DNA of 64,000 bases, from the NCBI RefSeq assembly GCF_001866665.1, contig NZ_MLYO01000007.1, positions 62,001-126,000 on the forward strand, in the 5' to 3' direction. The stretch comes from Streptomyces monashensis. Lineage in GTDB: Bacteria; Actinomycetota; Actinomycetes; Streptomycetales; Streptomycetaceae. The position numbers were made by a program, and so were the translations under genes. Below, one piece after another: positions 54,065 to 62,775 of this stretch (the first letter of the stretch is position 1; each line of letters starts with the position of its first letter). Under the pieces are notes generated by a model, which had not been told where the DNA came from, made no database searches, and was given only the letters and a program-made list of their open reading frames with translations.

Positions 54065-54732
54065 CAGAGCCGCTTCTTCACCAGGTTGTCGGCCGTGTCG
54101 TCGATGCGGGCCAGGAGTCGGATCAGGGTCGTGAGGGCGTGGTCGAGTTCGCCGGGGCGGGACTGCCCCCCGGCGTTGTGGACGTAGGCGATTTGGTTGA
54201 TGTTGTTGCCGATCCGGGAGAGGGCGGTGCGCAGGGCGGCCAGCTCGTCGATGGCGGTGTCGAGTTGTTCATTGGTGTGCAAGGTGGTGGAACCGCGGGC
54301 GGCGGCGAGGCCGACCGTGGCGAGGAATCGGGCGACGGTGACGCCGCGCTGCGCGGCGGCGGCGACTATCTCGGCTTTCTCGGTGTCGGAGAGGCGGGTG
54401 GTCGTCTTGCGGGTGCGCTCGCTCGGGTTGCGGCTGCGGCGGTGCGGCTTGCGGTCGGGGAAGGCGGGCGCGCTCGGGCTCGGCTGCTCGCGGCGGTCGT
54501 GGCGCTCTGCTTCTCCCCCTTCGGCCAGCGCTCCCTGGTGCCGGGAGTCCGGCTGGTCACCGTGCGCCCTCGCTCGGGGACTAGCCGGACTTCCCCCGCC
54601 CCCCTGGGCGGGGGCGGCGAGTGCATACGACGGGCCGTAGGACCGTCGTATGCGACAACTTGCTCCGCCAGGAGCCGTGTTGGGATCGCGCTGCGGTCCG
54701 GAGGTGGTGGCCGCCGGGTCGTTGGCGGTCAC
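54064..54732 (-). CDS. MobC-like relaxosome protein
   Basis: 222 aa from the GTG at 54732, which overlaps the upstream stop (GTGA). The first 100 residues are low complexity; residues 110-222 contain the MobC/ribbon-helix-helix pattern: RTRKTTTRLSDTEKAEIVAA, LDTAIDELAALRTALSRIGN NINQIAYVHN, ALTTLIRLLARIDDTADNLV. MobC proteins bind oriT and assist the relaxase, encoded next. Confidence 0.85.
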   Translation of the reverse strand: MTANDPAATTSGPQRDPNTAPGGASCRIRRSYGPSYALAAPAQGGGGSPASPRARAHGDQPDSRHQGALAEGGEAERHDRREQPSPSAPAFPDRKPHRRSRNPSERTRKTTTRLSDTEKAEIVAAAAQRGVTVARFLATVGLAAARGSTTLHTNEQLDTAIDELAALRTALSRIGNNINQIAYVHNAGGQSRPGELDHALTTLIRLLARIDDTADNLVKKRL

Positions 54733-54953
54733 CGGCCCGTCTCCGCGTCCTGCTGACGGATGTCGCGGACGATGTCCTCGATCCAGTCCATGGCCAGGAC
54801 CGGGTGGTGCAGGGTCCAGGGGCGGCTGTGTCGCCATCGTTGCACGGTCCAGGTGTTGTCGGGACCGGATGCGGCGCGGTGGAGGTGGCCGCGCTGGTGC
54901 AGGACGGTCAGCCAGGTGTCCACCTCGGCGGGTGTGGCGGGGTTCGTGCGCAT
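54729..54953 (-). CDS. Small protein upstream of MobC
   Basis: 74 aa from the ATG at 54953 (CGGAGAG upstream). Sequence VDTWLTVLHQRGHLHRAASG then WTVQRWRHSRPWTLHHPVLA; Trp/His-rich and compact. Coupled to mobC by GTGA. Unknown. Confidence 0.65.
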   Translation of the reverse strand: MRTNPATPAEVDTWLTVLHQRGHLHRAASGPDNTWTVQRWRHSRPWTLHHPVLAMDWIEDIVRDIRQQDAETGR

Positions 54954-55057
54954 GGCGGTGCTCTCCGGTTCACGGGAGGAGGTCGTGGGGCGGGGTGTCC
55001 GGGGCGGGTGACCGGCCGAGGTGTCCGGCTCGGTCACCCGCCCCATGGGGTGTGCGG

Positions 55058-56125
55058 TCAGTTCCGGGGGGTGGTGGCCGACTGTCCGTGCTGCTGGCGG
55101 AGCTGGACCATCAGGGCGGTCAGCGTGTCGCTGGACAGCGGGATCTGCTGACCGCGGATCGCCTGGGCGACCACCTTGCGGGTCAGTTTGTCCTCGGCCC
55201 TGACCGCTGACCGGGCGATCTCCAGCAGTTCCTCGGTGTCCGGGTCAGGTCGCCGGTCACCGGTTGTCCGGGGGTCGCGGTCAGTGACCGGTGGCGGAGT
55301 GACCGGCCGGTCGGTGACCGGCGGGAGGTTGTCCGGGTGACCGGTGACCGGCTCGGTGACGGCCTGTCGGTCACTGACCGCCGGGGTGGTGTCCTGCTGT
55401 CCGCCCAGGTCAGCGGCCTTGGACTCCCCGTCATGGTGACTGGTGTCCGGGCTGTTGCTGTCAGCTGGGGCGCTGTCCCCGGTCAGTGTCCGGGCATCCG
55501 GGGTCTGCTTGTCCAAGGACAAGCGGGGCCGGTCGGTCACGGCGGTGACCGGCTGTCCGCCGCTGACCTGACCGGTCTGTGGCTGCTGCTGACCGGCCCG
55601 GTCAGTCCGAGTGACCGCGACGCGCTCGGGCTGACCGGGGTGACCGGCCTGACCGAGGTCATCTCGGTCACTTCGGTCACTGTCCTTGACCGGCCCCCGG
55701 GCGATGAGGATGTACAGGTGCACCGCTCCGGCCAGGGCCAGCGGAGCGATGGTGGACAGCACCGCGACCACCGTGTCTCCGAGCCGCAGCCCCGTGGCCG
55801 AGGTGTTCTCTTCGTTGAGCCTGACCGCGTGCAGCGCGTTCGCCCAGATGCTGGCAGCGGTGGCCGTGCCGAAGAGTGTCCAGACGTAGAGCCGGGCGCG
55901 CAGCGGTGCGTCGCGCAGGACCAGCAGGGCCCGGATGCCGTACGCGATGAACCCGTCGATCACCAGGGGGAAGAGGAAGGTAAGCAGGCCCCGGACGTGA
56001 ATGGCGACGGCCATCTGCTGCAGGGCATCGTACGACAGGGCGCACCCCGCGCCGCCGAGGGCGATGACGACCGCGCGGTCCCACCCGGTGACGTGCGCCG
56101 TGCTCGACGCGCTCGCGATGCTCAC
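55058..56125 (-). CDS. DUF2637 membrane protein
   Basis: 355 aa from the GTG at 56125 (GTGA overlap with the WhiB stop). Four hydrophobic helices in residues 15-150 (AVVIALGGAGCALSYDAL, GLLTFLFPLVIDGFIAYGIR, ARLYVWTLFGTATAASIW, TIAPLALAGAVHLYILIA), the DUF2637 layout, then a disordered Asp/Pro/Thr-rich tail. The C-terminal 90 residues (ELLEIARSAVRAEDKLTRKV) may be a DNA-binding module as in SpdB/TraR-like spread proteins. Confidence 0.82.
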   Translation of the reverse strand: MSIASASSTAHVTGWDRAVVIALGGAGCALSYDALQQMAVAIHVRGLLTFLFPLVIDGFIAYGIRALLVLRDAPLRARLYVWTLFGTATAASIWANALHAVRLNEENTSATGLRLGDTVVAVLSTIAPLALAGAVHLYILIARGPVKDSDRSDRDDLGQAGHPGQPERVAVTRTDRAGQQQPQTGQVSGGQPVTAVTDRPRLSLDKQTPDARTLTGDSAPADSNSPDTSHHDGESKAADLGGQQDTTPAVSDRQAVTEPVTGHPDNLPPVTDRPVTPPPVTDRDPRTTGDRRPDPDTEELLEIARSAVRAEDKLTRKVVAQAIRGQQIPLSSDTLTALMVQLRQQHGQSATTPRN

Positions 56126-56688
56126 GCCGCCGTCCCGAAGTCGTCGCGGCCCAGGCGCTCGCCGTCGGTCTCGGGGGGCGGGGTGGTCTTCGTGGTCTGC
56201 CCCAGCTCGCGATTGCGCAGGGCTCGGCGGGTTTCCCGGTAGAGCTTCTGGGCGTGCTCCTCGCTGATCTTCAGGAGCCAGGCCAGGCGCTGTTCCGTGA
56301 GGCCGTGGCGGTAGGCGGCGCGGACGACCGCGCGGCGCTCGGCCTTGGTGAGGTGGACGTCGCGCCCGGCGACGGTGGCGTTGACCCTGCTGTAGTCGAG
56401 GCGGTTGGCGAGCTTCTCGTGCAGCGACTCGCGTTCCTCCTCGGTCATCCCGCCCCGGATGCCGTGGGTGTCGCCGCCTTCCAGAGCGGCGTCCAGGCAG
56501 GTGCGGCGGACCGGGCACTGGCCGCACAGCGACTTGGCGGCGCTGATCTTGGCGGTTTCGTCGGGCTCGGGGAAGAAGATTTCGGGGTCCACCGGGTTGT
56601 ACTCGGTGCTCTGGCAGACGGCCTGGTCCTGCCAGGTGTGGTCACCGAGCGAGCGGTGGCGGGCAGGGGTGATCGTCGTGGTGGTCAT
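56122..56688 (-). CDS. WhiB-like iron-sulfur protein with extended C-terminus
   Basis: 188 aa. Four-Cys WhiB signature: AVCQST, LCGQCPVRRTCLDAALEGG, and the WhiB turn GIRGGMTEEER. After residue 105 comes an extra HTH-like region (LTKAERRAVVRAAYRHGLTE, LAWLLKISEEHAQKLYRETR), unusual for the short WhiB proteins, giving a probable DNA-binding tail. Redox-linked control of element genes is plausible. CGGAGC upstream. Confidence 0.88.
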   Translation of the reverse strand: MTTTTITPARHRSLGDHTWQDQAVCQSTEYNPVDPEIFFPEPDETAKISAAKSLCGQCPVRRTCLDAALEGGDTHGIRGGMTEEERESLHEKLANRLDYSRVNATVAGRDVHLTKAERRAVVRAAYRHGLTEQRLAWLLKISEEHAQKLYRETRRALRNRELGQTTKTTPPPETDGERLGRDDFGTAA

Positions 56689-56805
56689 GCGGGTTGCTCC
56701 GATCGCCCTCCGCGCGCAGTGGCGTCGGCGGAGGGGTGCACTGGGTCGGGAGGTGCATGGGGCGGCGCGCTGGAGACGCGGCCCGGCGGTACGGCCGGCG
56801 GTGAG

Positions 56806-57513
56806 TCAGGCGGCGGGGCGGTGACGTCTGCGGTCGACCGGCTCGAACTCGACCCGGGTGGTCATCTGCGCGAGCCGGGAGGTGACGCGGTCGCCGAGGT
56901 AGGCCCGGAGGTCCTTGATCGCCAGGTTGGTCGTGATCAGCGTCGGGAGCATGTGGTTGTACCGGCGGTTGATGAGCCGGTATGTCACTTCCTCGACCCA
57001 CTCGGATGCCTTGGCCGCGCCGAGGTCGTCGATGATCAGCAGGGGGCACCTGCTGACGGCCGCCAGCTCCCGTTCACTGTCCGTCCCGGGCCGAGGGCGA
57101 AGGTCGGCGTACAGGTCAGCGGCGGTAGTCGCGCGCCACCGCACGCCGACGCCGCTCTGCACCAGCCGTCGGACCGCGCCGTACGCCTGGTGGGTCTTGC
57201 CCGCGCCGACCACTCCGGCCATCAGGAGGCTCGGGCCGGTGGTCACTTGCCGCCGGGCTCCCGGATTGGGGGCGACGGCCTGCTGTGCGACGTCCCGGGC
57301 CCAGGCCAGGACCTTCGGGTGGTCGGCGACCGCGCCCCGATATCGCGGGGGCATTCCGGCGGACAAGGCGTCCAGCGGGGAGAAGGGTTCACGCTCGTCG
57401 GCCAGCGCGGCGACGGCGGCCGGGTCGATGTTGCGGGCGGCCAGGATGCGCGCCATCCGGTCCAGGGTGCCCTCGCTGCCGAGCGTCTGCGGGTCGCGGG
57501 TACGGGTGCGCAT
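56806..57513 (-). CDS. DnaC-like helicase loader ATPase
   Basis: 235 aa from the ATG at 57513. AAA+ core: Walker A in LLMAGVVGAGKTHQAYGAVR, Walker B LLIIDDLGAAKAS, sensor region TLITTNLAIKDLRAYLGDRV, and the arginine-finger region SRLAQMTTRVEFEPVD. This is the DnaC/IstB pattern. It follows a replication-like gene, as in actinobacterial ICE replication modules. Confidence 0.85.
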   Translation of the reverse strand: MRTRTRDPQTLGSEGTLDRMARILAARNIDPAAVAALADEREPFSPLDALSAGMPPRYRGAVADHPKVLAWARDVAQQAVAPNPGARRQVTTGPSLLMAGVVGAGKTHQAYGAVRRLVQSGVGVRWRATTAADLYADLRPRPGTDSERELAAVSRCPLLIIDDLGAAKASEWVEEVTYRLINRRYNHMLPTLITTNLAIKDLRAYLGDRVTSRLAQMTTRVEFEPVDRRRHRPAA

Positions 57514-58532
57514 CACAGCTCCTCGGCGTAGGCGGCGGCAGCATTGACCGGGTTGGTCCACGCCTGGTGAGCGGGCACGTTAGGCCCGAATCCCGGCCGC
57601 ACCAAACCAGCGGACCGTGCGTTCATGGCGTCGTTGACCAGGCTCGGCAGGCGGCTGGGGTGGCCCTGGATCTCCGCGAAGCGCCGCAGTCCGGTGCGGA
57701 CGTGCTCCGGGGCGATCCCCTCGCCGAGGAGCTTCTTGACGATGCGGCCGAGGTGTCCGATCACGTCGCTGGGCGGGCGCTCGTCACACGAGGCGACGTA
57801 CTCGCCGATCAGGTCGTTGGCTGAGACGGTGGCGGCGGGCGCTGTGCGCCCCGTAGGGAAAGAAGATCCAGGATCCAAGATCCTAGATCCAGGCGCCGAG
57901 CCCTCTCCGAGGTTTCGGGGAGGCTTTGGGGAGTCCTCGGAGAATGCCGCATGAGCTGCGGTTTTCGTGCTGCTTTTGTCAGAGGTGTCGGCGATACCGA
58001 CTGGCGCCTCCTCCTGAATGGTCGGGGCCTCGCTTCGTTGCGTGGGAGGCGTCGACGCGGGCGGCGCGGGCAGATCGAGGGCTCGGCGAGTGTTCGGGGA
58101 AGCCTCGGCGAACACTCGGGTAGGGGTCGGCGACTCCTCGGTTCGCTTGGTGCAGGTGCCCTCGCACGGCCCGCATCGGTGGTCGGGGTGGTGGTCGGTG
58201 CAGACCGGCATCCGGGACTGGCCCCGCTTGTCGATCTTCTGGTGCTCGAACCAGCCGACGATGTGCAGGTACCGCCTGCCGTCGCATCCGGTGTACCGGC
58301 AGATCAGCCCGGCGATGGCGAGCTGGGTGAGGTCGTCCTCGACATGCACGGCGGTGTGCTCGGCACGCATCGGCCAGATGACTCCGCCGATGATGGCCGC
58401 GTTGTCCCGGTGCCGACCGTGGTCGTCGGCTTGGGGAAGCAGGCCGATGTAGGTCAGTACCGCGGTGACCGATACCTCGTTGCACCTGTCGTTGATGAAC
58501 AGTTCCGGCTTGATCGTGCGGATCCGTGCCAT
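57513..58532 (-). CDS. Replication-type winged-helix protein
   Basis: 339 aa. N-terminal region (MARIRTIKPELFINDRCNEV SVTAVLTYIGLLPQADDHGR, ITQLAIAGLI-like, YLHIVGWFEHQKIDKRGQSR) matches phage/ICE replication initiators with a winged-helix fold. A Cys cluster (CTDHHPDHRCGPCEGTCTKR) follows, then a Pro/Thr-rich linker, and a C-terminal helical domain (VIGHLGRIVKKLLGEGIAPE HVRTGLRRF). Paired with the DnaC-like loader. Confidence 0.78.
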   Translation of the reverse strand: MARIRTIKPELFINDRCNEVSVTAVLTYIGLLPQADDHGRHRDNAAIIGGVIWPMRAEHTAVHVEDDLTQLAIAGLICRYTGCDGRRYLHIVGWFEHQKIDKRGQSRMPVCTDHHPDHRCGPCEGTCTKRTEESPTPTRVFAEASPNTRRALDLPAPPASTPPTQRSEAPTIQEEAPVGIADTSDKSSTKTAAHAAFSEDSPKPPRNLGEGSAPGSRILDPGSSFPTGRTAPAATVSANDLIGEYVASCDERPPSDVIGHLGRIVKKLLGEGIAPEHVRTGLRRFAEIQGHPSRLPSLVNDAMNARSAGLVRPGFGPNVPAHQAWTNPVNAAAAYAEEL

Positions 58533-58533
58533 G

Positions 58534-58860
58534 TCAGCGGCCCCGACGGGCGGCGGCGAGGTCGCTGCCAGTGAGCGTCGCGTCGGCGAGGTCGAAGGTG
58601 TGTGGCCGGGTCCAGTCCGCGTGCGGCCAGACTCGCAGGATCCAGCGGGCTGCGACCCGGGTAGTCGTCCGATCCAACTGCATCGTCTCCCCGGCCTCGT
58701 CCTTGACGATGGCGTGCGGGTGGGGCCACGCCTGCGTCGGGTCGGTGAGACTGACGCGGATGGTGGCCGCGCCGGGGATCATGTCGGCGAGCTGAGCGGC
58801 GAGGCGGTGCCGGCGGCCGGTGTCCGGGCAGGCCGGGGTTCCGCTGGGCATGGCGAGCAT
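58534..58860 (-). CDS. Small first gene of the replication operon
   Basis: 108 aa from the ATG at 58860 with CGGAG 8 nt upstream. The in-frame extension to 59004 overlaps the conserved RNA leader and is rejected as coding. Core: RHRLAAQLADMIPGAATIRV, TRVAARWILRVWPHADWTRP; alpha/beta look, unknown. It directly follows the leader element, like the small ORF at 13830. Confidence 0.6.
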   Translation of the reverse strand: MLAMPSGTPACPDTGRRHRLAAQLADMIPGAATIRVSLTDPTQAWPHPHAIVKDEAGETMQLDRTTTRVAARWILRVWPHADWTRPHTFDLADATLTGSDLAAARRGR

Positions 58861-58873
58861 GCGATACTCCGTT

Positions 58874-58997
58874 GTTCGTAGGAGCGCGGTACGGCGGTTC
58901 TCGTGCAAAAGCCCCGCCGCCCGCGAGATGTGAATCGGTGCCCCTCGGGGTGCTGGCCCGGCGTCCAGGAGTTGGTAGCTCCAGGGCGCCGGTCTCA
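58874..58997 (-). ncRNA. Candidate structured leader RNA, copy B
   Basis: On the minus strand, the same parts as copy A: GAGACCGGCG, GGAG-CTACCAA-CTCC hairpin, GATTCACATC, a second stem-loop with loop GGCTTTTGCACGAGAA, and CTACGAAC just before the ribosome site. Its second stem (58914-58924 with 58886-58897) has a different sequence yet still pairs, with one bulged A. The first hairpin can be extended by an outer CCGGCG/CGCCGG stem here. Covariation supports RNA structure. Confidence 0.6.
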
Positions 58998-59257
58998 TTT
59001 CCACCCCGGTTCGGCGATCACGGCGGTTTGTACGTCATCGGTCCCCCCTTCGCCGGTTGGCTCCCGCCCTCTGCGGGAGCAGCACCATATGAGCACGCTG
59101 CGGCATCAGTCCAGCGATGCTTCACCCGCTCCCACCAGCCATTTCTCTCCAAGCTGGACCCCGTCGCCCAACAGTCGGCCCCGGCTGCCGGGGCCCCTTG
59201 CAGTCCGATGAGGACGTACTGAGGCTGGGGTCCCGTCAGCCTCGCGAGCATCGACAA

Positions 59258-59385
59258 TATCCACTGACGTGAAGGGCCTCACCGCCGCGACTTCCTACCT
59301 CAGTGGAAATCATGCGGGGGAGCGTAGCAGTATCTCCACTGTGGTGAATGCTGCACCTGGCAGCGTTTTCACTCAGGTAGAGTGG
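59258..59385. promoter_or_regulatory. Repeated operator sites in the divergent control region
   Basis: Four related elements between the divergent replication operon and the XRE gene: TATCCACTGACGTGAA (59258), TACCTCAGTGGAAA (59296, inverted), TATCTCCACTGTGGTGAA (59331) and TTTTCACTCAGGTAGAGTGG (59366). They share a CCACTG core with a GTGAA/GGTA end. The second and fourth are inverted copies (12 of 14 positions). Probable binding sites of the adjacent XRE protein. No gene in 58998-59414. Confidence 0.5.
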
Positions 59386-59414
59386 CCGGGTCCACCGACC
59401 AGAAAGGAGGACAC

Positions 59415-59870
59415 GTGAGCGAGCAGGGGCTCCGCACCCTGGCGGAGAAGATCAACCATCTCTTCGACACCATCAGGTCGCCCAGCGGGCAGGAGTACAG
59501 CAACGAGCATGTAGCCGCCGAGATCGGGAAGAGCGGTGCTACCACCATCTCCCAGAGCTATATCTGGCAGTTGCGCAAAGGCAAGAAGGACAACCCGACC
59601 ATCAGTCACCTGCAGGCGCTGGCTGACTTCTTCGGCGTTCCCGTTGCCTACTTCGTCGACGACGGGGTGGCCAGCAAAGTCGACGGGAAGCTGGAGGCGC
59701 TGCAGGCGCAGCAGGTCCGCGTGAGCGAGGCCATCGGCACTGGTGATGTGAAGCTGATGGCGATGCGCGCCGGCGAGCTGTCGCCGGAACGCCGCAGACA
59801 GGTGATGGAACTCCTGGACGTGGTCTACCAACTGGAGCAGGCAGAGCGCCGCCATCCCATGAACGACTGA
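59415..59870 (+). CDS. XRE-family regulator
   Basis: 151 aa, GTG preceded by AAAGGAGGACAC. HTH: SNEHVAAEIGKSGATTISQS YIWQLRKGKKDNPTISHLQ, followed by LADFFGVPVAYFVDDG, the standard XRE domain ending. C-terminal helices (residues 90-151) probably dimerise. It faces repeated operator-like sites and precedes an ImmA-type peptidase, the arrangement of ICE repressor systems. Confidence 0.85.
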   Translation: MSEQGLRTLAEKINHLFDTIRSPSGQEYSNEHVAAEIGKSGATTISQSYIWQLRKGKKDNPTISHLQALADFFGVPVAYFVDDGVASKVDGKLEALQAQQVRVSEAIGTGDVKLMAMRAGELSPERRRQVMELLDVVYQLEQAERRHPMND

Positions 59871-59940
59871 TCAGTACCGAAATTTAACCATCAGGCAGGA
59901 AGGGGGAGGATCGTGCCGTATCTGTGCAGGAGAGATCTTC

Positions 59941-60456
59941 GTGAAGGAGCGAGAGCTTCGACGCCGCTGTAAGCGGGAACTGCGGGCCTTGGACGTGCGG
60001 CCCCCATTGCGAGTGGAGGCACTCTGCCAGCAGCTTGGCGAGCGTCGAGGACGCCCCATCCGACTGGTGGCCCATCCGCTTCCGATGCCTGGGCCCTTCG
60101 GGGTATGGATCGCAACGGATTCAGCCGACTACATCCTGTACCAACAGGAGACCAGCAAGACCCACCAGGACCACATAATCCTGCACGAGGTCGGCCACAT
60201 CATGGCTGATCACCAGGGTGTCGACACCGACGACTCATTCCTGCGGACAACCATGCCCGAGCTTTCGCCGGGCATGGTCACCCGCGCGCTGCGGCGTACG
60301 TCGTACGACGAGGCGCACGAGCGCCAGGCAGAGCTGGTGGCCACGATCATCCTGGAATGGGCTTCCGTTCTGGACCGCGTGACTCCCCGTCAGGCAAGCG
60401 ATCCGTCAATGCAGCGCGTCCAGACCGCCCTCGGCGACCGGCGGGGGTGGCTGTGA
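59941..60456 (+). CDS. ImmA/IrrE-type metallopeptidase
   Basis: 171 aa, GTG start with AGGAGAG upstream. Zinc-binding motif HEVGH in DHIILHEVGHIMADHQ and a downstream Glu in SYDEAHERQAELVATII: the ImmA/IrrE layout. Such peptidases cleave the neighbouring XRE repressor and derepress the element. Stop overlaps the next gene (GTGA). Confidence 0.85.
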   Translation: MKERELRRRCKRELRALDVRPPLRVEALCQQLGERRGRPIRLVAHPLPMPGPFGVWIATDSADYILYQQETSKTHQDHIILHEVGHIMADHQGVDTDDSFLRTTMPELSPGMVTRALRRTSYDEAHERQAELVATIILEWASVLDRVTPRQASDPSMQRVQTALGDRRGWL

Positions 60457-61574
60457 ACTTCGCGATGTACCTGACGGCCGCGCTCCTCCTTCTCGCTGTG
60501 CTCTGGAAGGTCTACCAACTCTTCCAGGCCCCCCAGGACCGTGCCCTGCGCGCGGTCACCTTCTGCCTCCTTTGCACGGCTGGTTCGTTCTCCACCGGCC
60601 TGCCGGCTGAGAACCACGCCCTCAACGCCCTGGCGGGCACCGGCGCAGCCAGCCTGGCATCGAACGTCCTGCTCCTCTGTGCCGTCTACTGGCTGCTCTC
60701 CTTCTACCTTCACTCCGCGACCGATTGTCAACGAGCAAGCCGACGTGCCCGCCTTGAAGCGGTGCCGCTGGCGATGGCCGTGATCGTCATCACGCTGGCG
60801 ACCATCGCCACACCAGCCGGAGTGCGAGGTCGTCCCTATGGCACTGCCGATCTGCACACTCCACAGGTCGCGGTGTTCTTCATCGCGGCCCAGCTCTACC
60901 TCGTCTACGCGCTTGCGACCACAGCCTGGTGGACCGGCCGCTATGCCCGGATGTCGCAGAAGCCCGTGACCATCGGCTTGTGGATGACCGCGAGTTCGCT
61001 GGTCAGCATGGCGGCGGCCAACACTCTCCGCATCGCGATGGACCTGATCGCCTGGCACGGCAGCGCCGTCCCGACAGGGCTGAACAAAAGCGTGGCAATG
61101 CTGTTCGCGCTCGCCGTGCCGGCCTTTGTCGTCGGCCTGAGCTATCCCGGTGTCATGCTGCGTCTGGCGGGATTCCGGATCTGGCGCCAGCACCGCCGGA
61201 CCTACCGGCGCCTTCGCCCGCTGTGGCAGCTGCTGCACGAAGCGTTCCCAGAGGACGCTCTACACCGTGAGCCCGCTGGTCTGTGGCGCGAAAACTTGAC
61301 GGTACGCGGAGTACACCGCCGCTACTACCGGCGAGTCATCGAATGCCGGGACGGCTTGGTCAGGGCCAGCCCCTACATGGCCCACCAGGATGTGCAGACC
61401 GGAGCCACACCCGAGGCCCTGGCCGGCTACCTGCGGTCGGCACTGCGATCCCAAGCGGCAGGCGAGCCTGCGCCAACCCACGCCATTGCGGTAGCCCTAC
61501 CAGGCGAGAACAGCCTCGACGCCGACGCGCGACAGTTGGTGGCCCTCTCCGACGCACTCGCGACACGTGGATAG
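60453..61574 (+). CDS. Seven-helix membrane protein (MAB_1171c-like)
   Basis: 373 aa; start overlaps ImmA. Hydrophobic helices to residue 240, including ALLLLAVLWKVYQLFQ, NVLLLCAVYWLLSFYL, AVIVITLATIATPAGV and LYLVYALATTAWWTG. Then a cytosolic domain RIWRQHRRTYRRLRPLWQLL followed by GVHRRYYRRVIECRDGL. Resembles the MAB_1171c-type proteins often seen next to XRE/ImmA genes. Possibly a membrane sensor. Confidence 0.75.
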   Translation: MNFAMYLTAALLLLAVLWKVYQLFQAPQDRALRAVTFCLLCTAGSFSTGLPAENHALNALAGTGAASLASNVLLLCAVYWLLSFYLHSATDCQRASRRARLEAVPLAMAVIVITLATIATPAGVRGRPYGTADLHTPQVAVFFIAAQLYLVYALATTAWWTGRYARMSQKPVTIGLWMTASSLVSMAAANTLRIAMDLIAWHGSAVPTGLNKSVAMLFALAVPAFVVGLSYPGVMLRLAGFRIWRQHRRTYRRLRPLWQLLHEAFPEDALHREPAGLWRENLTVRGVHRRYYRRVIECRDGLVRASPYMAHQDVQTGATPEALAGYLRSALRSQAAGEPAPTHAIAVALPGENSLDADARQLVALSDALATRG

Positions 61575-61584
61575 GAATGACTTC

Positions 61585-62775
61585 ATGACGGATCTACTGA
61601 TCACGGCCGGTCGCGTGCTCACCGGACCTGGCGGCGAATGTGTAGAGGACGGTGCCGTGCTCGTACGCGGGAGCACCATCGCCGCTGTCGGCCCGCGCGA
61701 GACGCTCGCGGGGCTGGCAACCGAAGGGCTTTCGACGAAGTCCTTCCCAGACGCCACGGTGATGCCGGGGCTCATCGACTCCCACGTCCACCTCGCCTTC
61801 GACGCGAGTTCGGACCCGGTGGCTGCGTTGCAAGGCAGCGATGACGAGACGCTGATGGCCGGCATGGCCGACCGAGCACGCCAGTTGCTTGGCAGTGGAG
61901 TGACCACGGTGCGCGACCTGGGCGACCGGAACGGACTTGCCGTACGCCTTCGTGATGTGATCGCCGATGGAGCCCTGCCTGGACCGCGGATCCTCTCCGC
62001 CACCACACCGCTGACCTCAACCGGGGGCCACTGCTGGTTCTTCGGCGGTGAGGTCGAGGGCGCAGACGCCATCCGTGCCCTGGTGCGACGTAACGTGCGG
62101 GCTGGAGCGGACGTCATCAAGGTGATGGCCACCGGCGGCGGACTCACCCGTGGCGGGCCCGCGATCTGGCAGTCCCAGTTCAGCGAGGACGACCTCCGCA
62201 TCGTGGTCGAGGAAGCCCAGAACGCCGGTCTGCCCGTTGCTGTCCACGCGCATGGCACCGAGGGTATCGAGGCGGCCGTGGCCGCAGGCGTGAACACGAT
62301 CGAGCATTGCACCTGGATGGCCGAGGACGGCGGATTCGACCTCCGTGAGGATCTCGCTGCCAAGATCAAGGCCGCCGGGATCCACGTCTGCACGGCCACC
62401 AGCCCCAACTGGCGAGCGTTTGCCGAACGGGTCGGTCACGACCGAGCAGAGGAACTGTTCACGTCGATGCGCTGGATGGCGCACTTGGATGTCCCGATGA
62501 TCGCCGGTACAGACGCCGGCGTGACGCGGGCGGTCTTCGACAAGATCGTCAACAGCATGGAGTTCTACCAGTACCTGGGGATTCCCCTCCCGAAGATCAT
62601 CGACATGGCCACCGTCAACGCGGCCCATGCGCTGGGCATCGGGTCAGACACCGGACAACTGGCTGAGGGGCACCGCGCCGACATCCTCGTAGTGGACGGC
62701 AACCCCCTCGTCGAGCTTGACGCCCTCAGGCGCGTACGCCTTGTCCTAGCCGCCGGGCGTCCCTTCCACGGCTGA
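61585..62775 (+). CDS. Amidohydrolase-family metal-dependent hydrolase
   Basis: 396 aa from the ATG at 61585. Metal-binding HxH in PGLIDSHVHLAFDA, a possible Lys in DVIKVMATGGG, His in VAVHAHGTEG and IEHCTW, and Asp in IAGTDAGV: complete amidohydrolase superfamily set (imidazolonepropionase/prolidase-like). C-terminal GHRADILVVDGNPL is the usual beta-sandwich end. Substrate unknown. Its place in the XRE/ImmA operon suggests a small-molecule signal may be hydrolysed; inferred. Confidence 0.82.
   Translation: MTDLLITAGRVLTGPGGECVEDGAVLVRGSTIAAVGPRETLAGLATEGLSTKSFPDATVMPGLIDSHVHLAFDASSDPVAALQGSDDETLMAGMADRARQLLGSGVTTVRDLGDRNGLAVRLRDVIADGALPGPRILSATTPLTSTGGHCWFFGGEVEGADAIRALVRRNVRAGADVIKVMATGGGLTRGGPAIWQSQFSEDDLRIVVEEAQNAGLPVAVHAHGTEGIEAAVAAGVNTIEHCTWMAEDGGFDLREDLAAKIKAAGIHVCTATSPNWRAFAERVGHDRAEELFTSMRWMAHLDVPMIAGTDAGVTRAVFDKIVNSMEFYQYLGIPLPKIIDMATVNAAHALGIGSDTGQLAEGHRADILVVDGNPLVELDALRRVRLVLAAGRPFHG

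Noticed and set aside
58861..59004. N-terminal extension of the small replication-operon gene
   Set aside because: It coincides with the conserved leader whose other copy is non-coding, and the ATG at 58860 has its own ribosome site.
61984..62000. GCGGATCCTCTCC inside the amidohydrolase gene, like the end of the 40-bp repeat
   Set aside because: Only a short match inside coding sequence, without the GGGCCAAA part.
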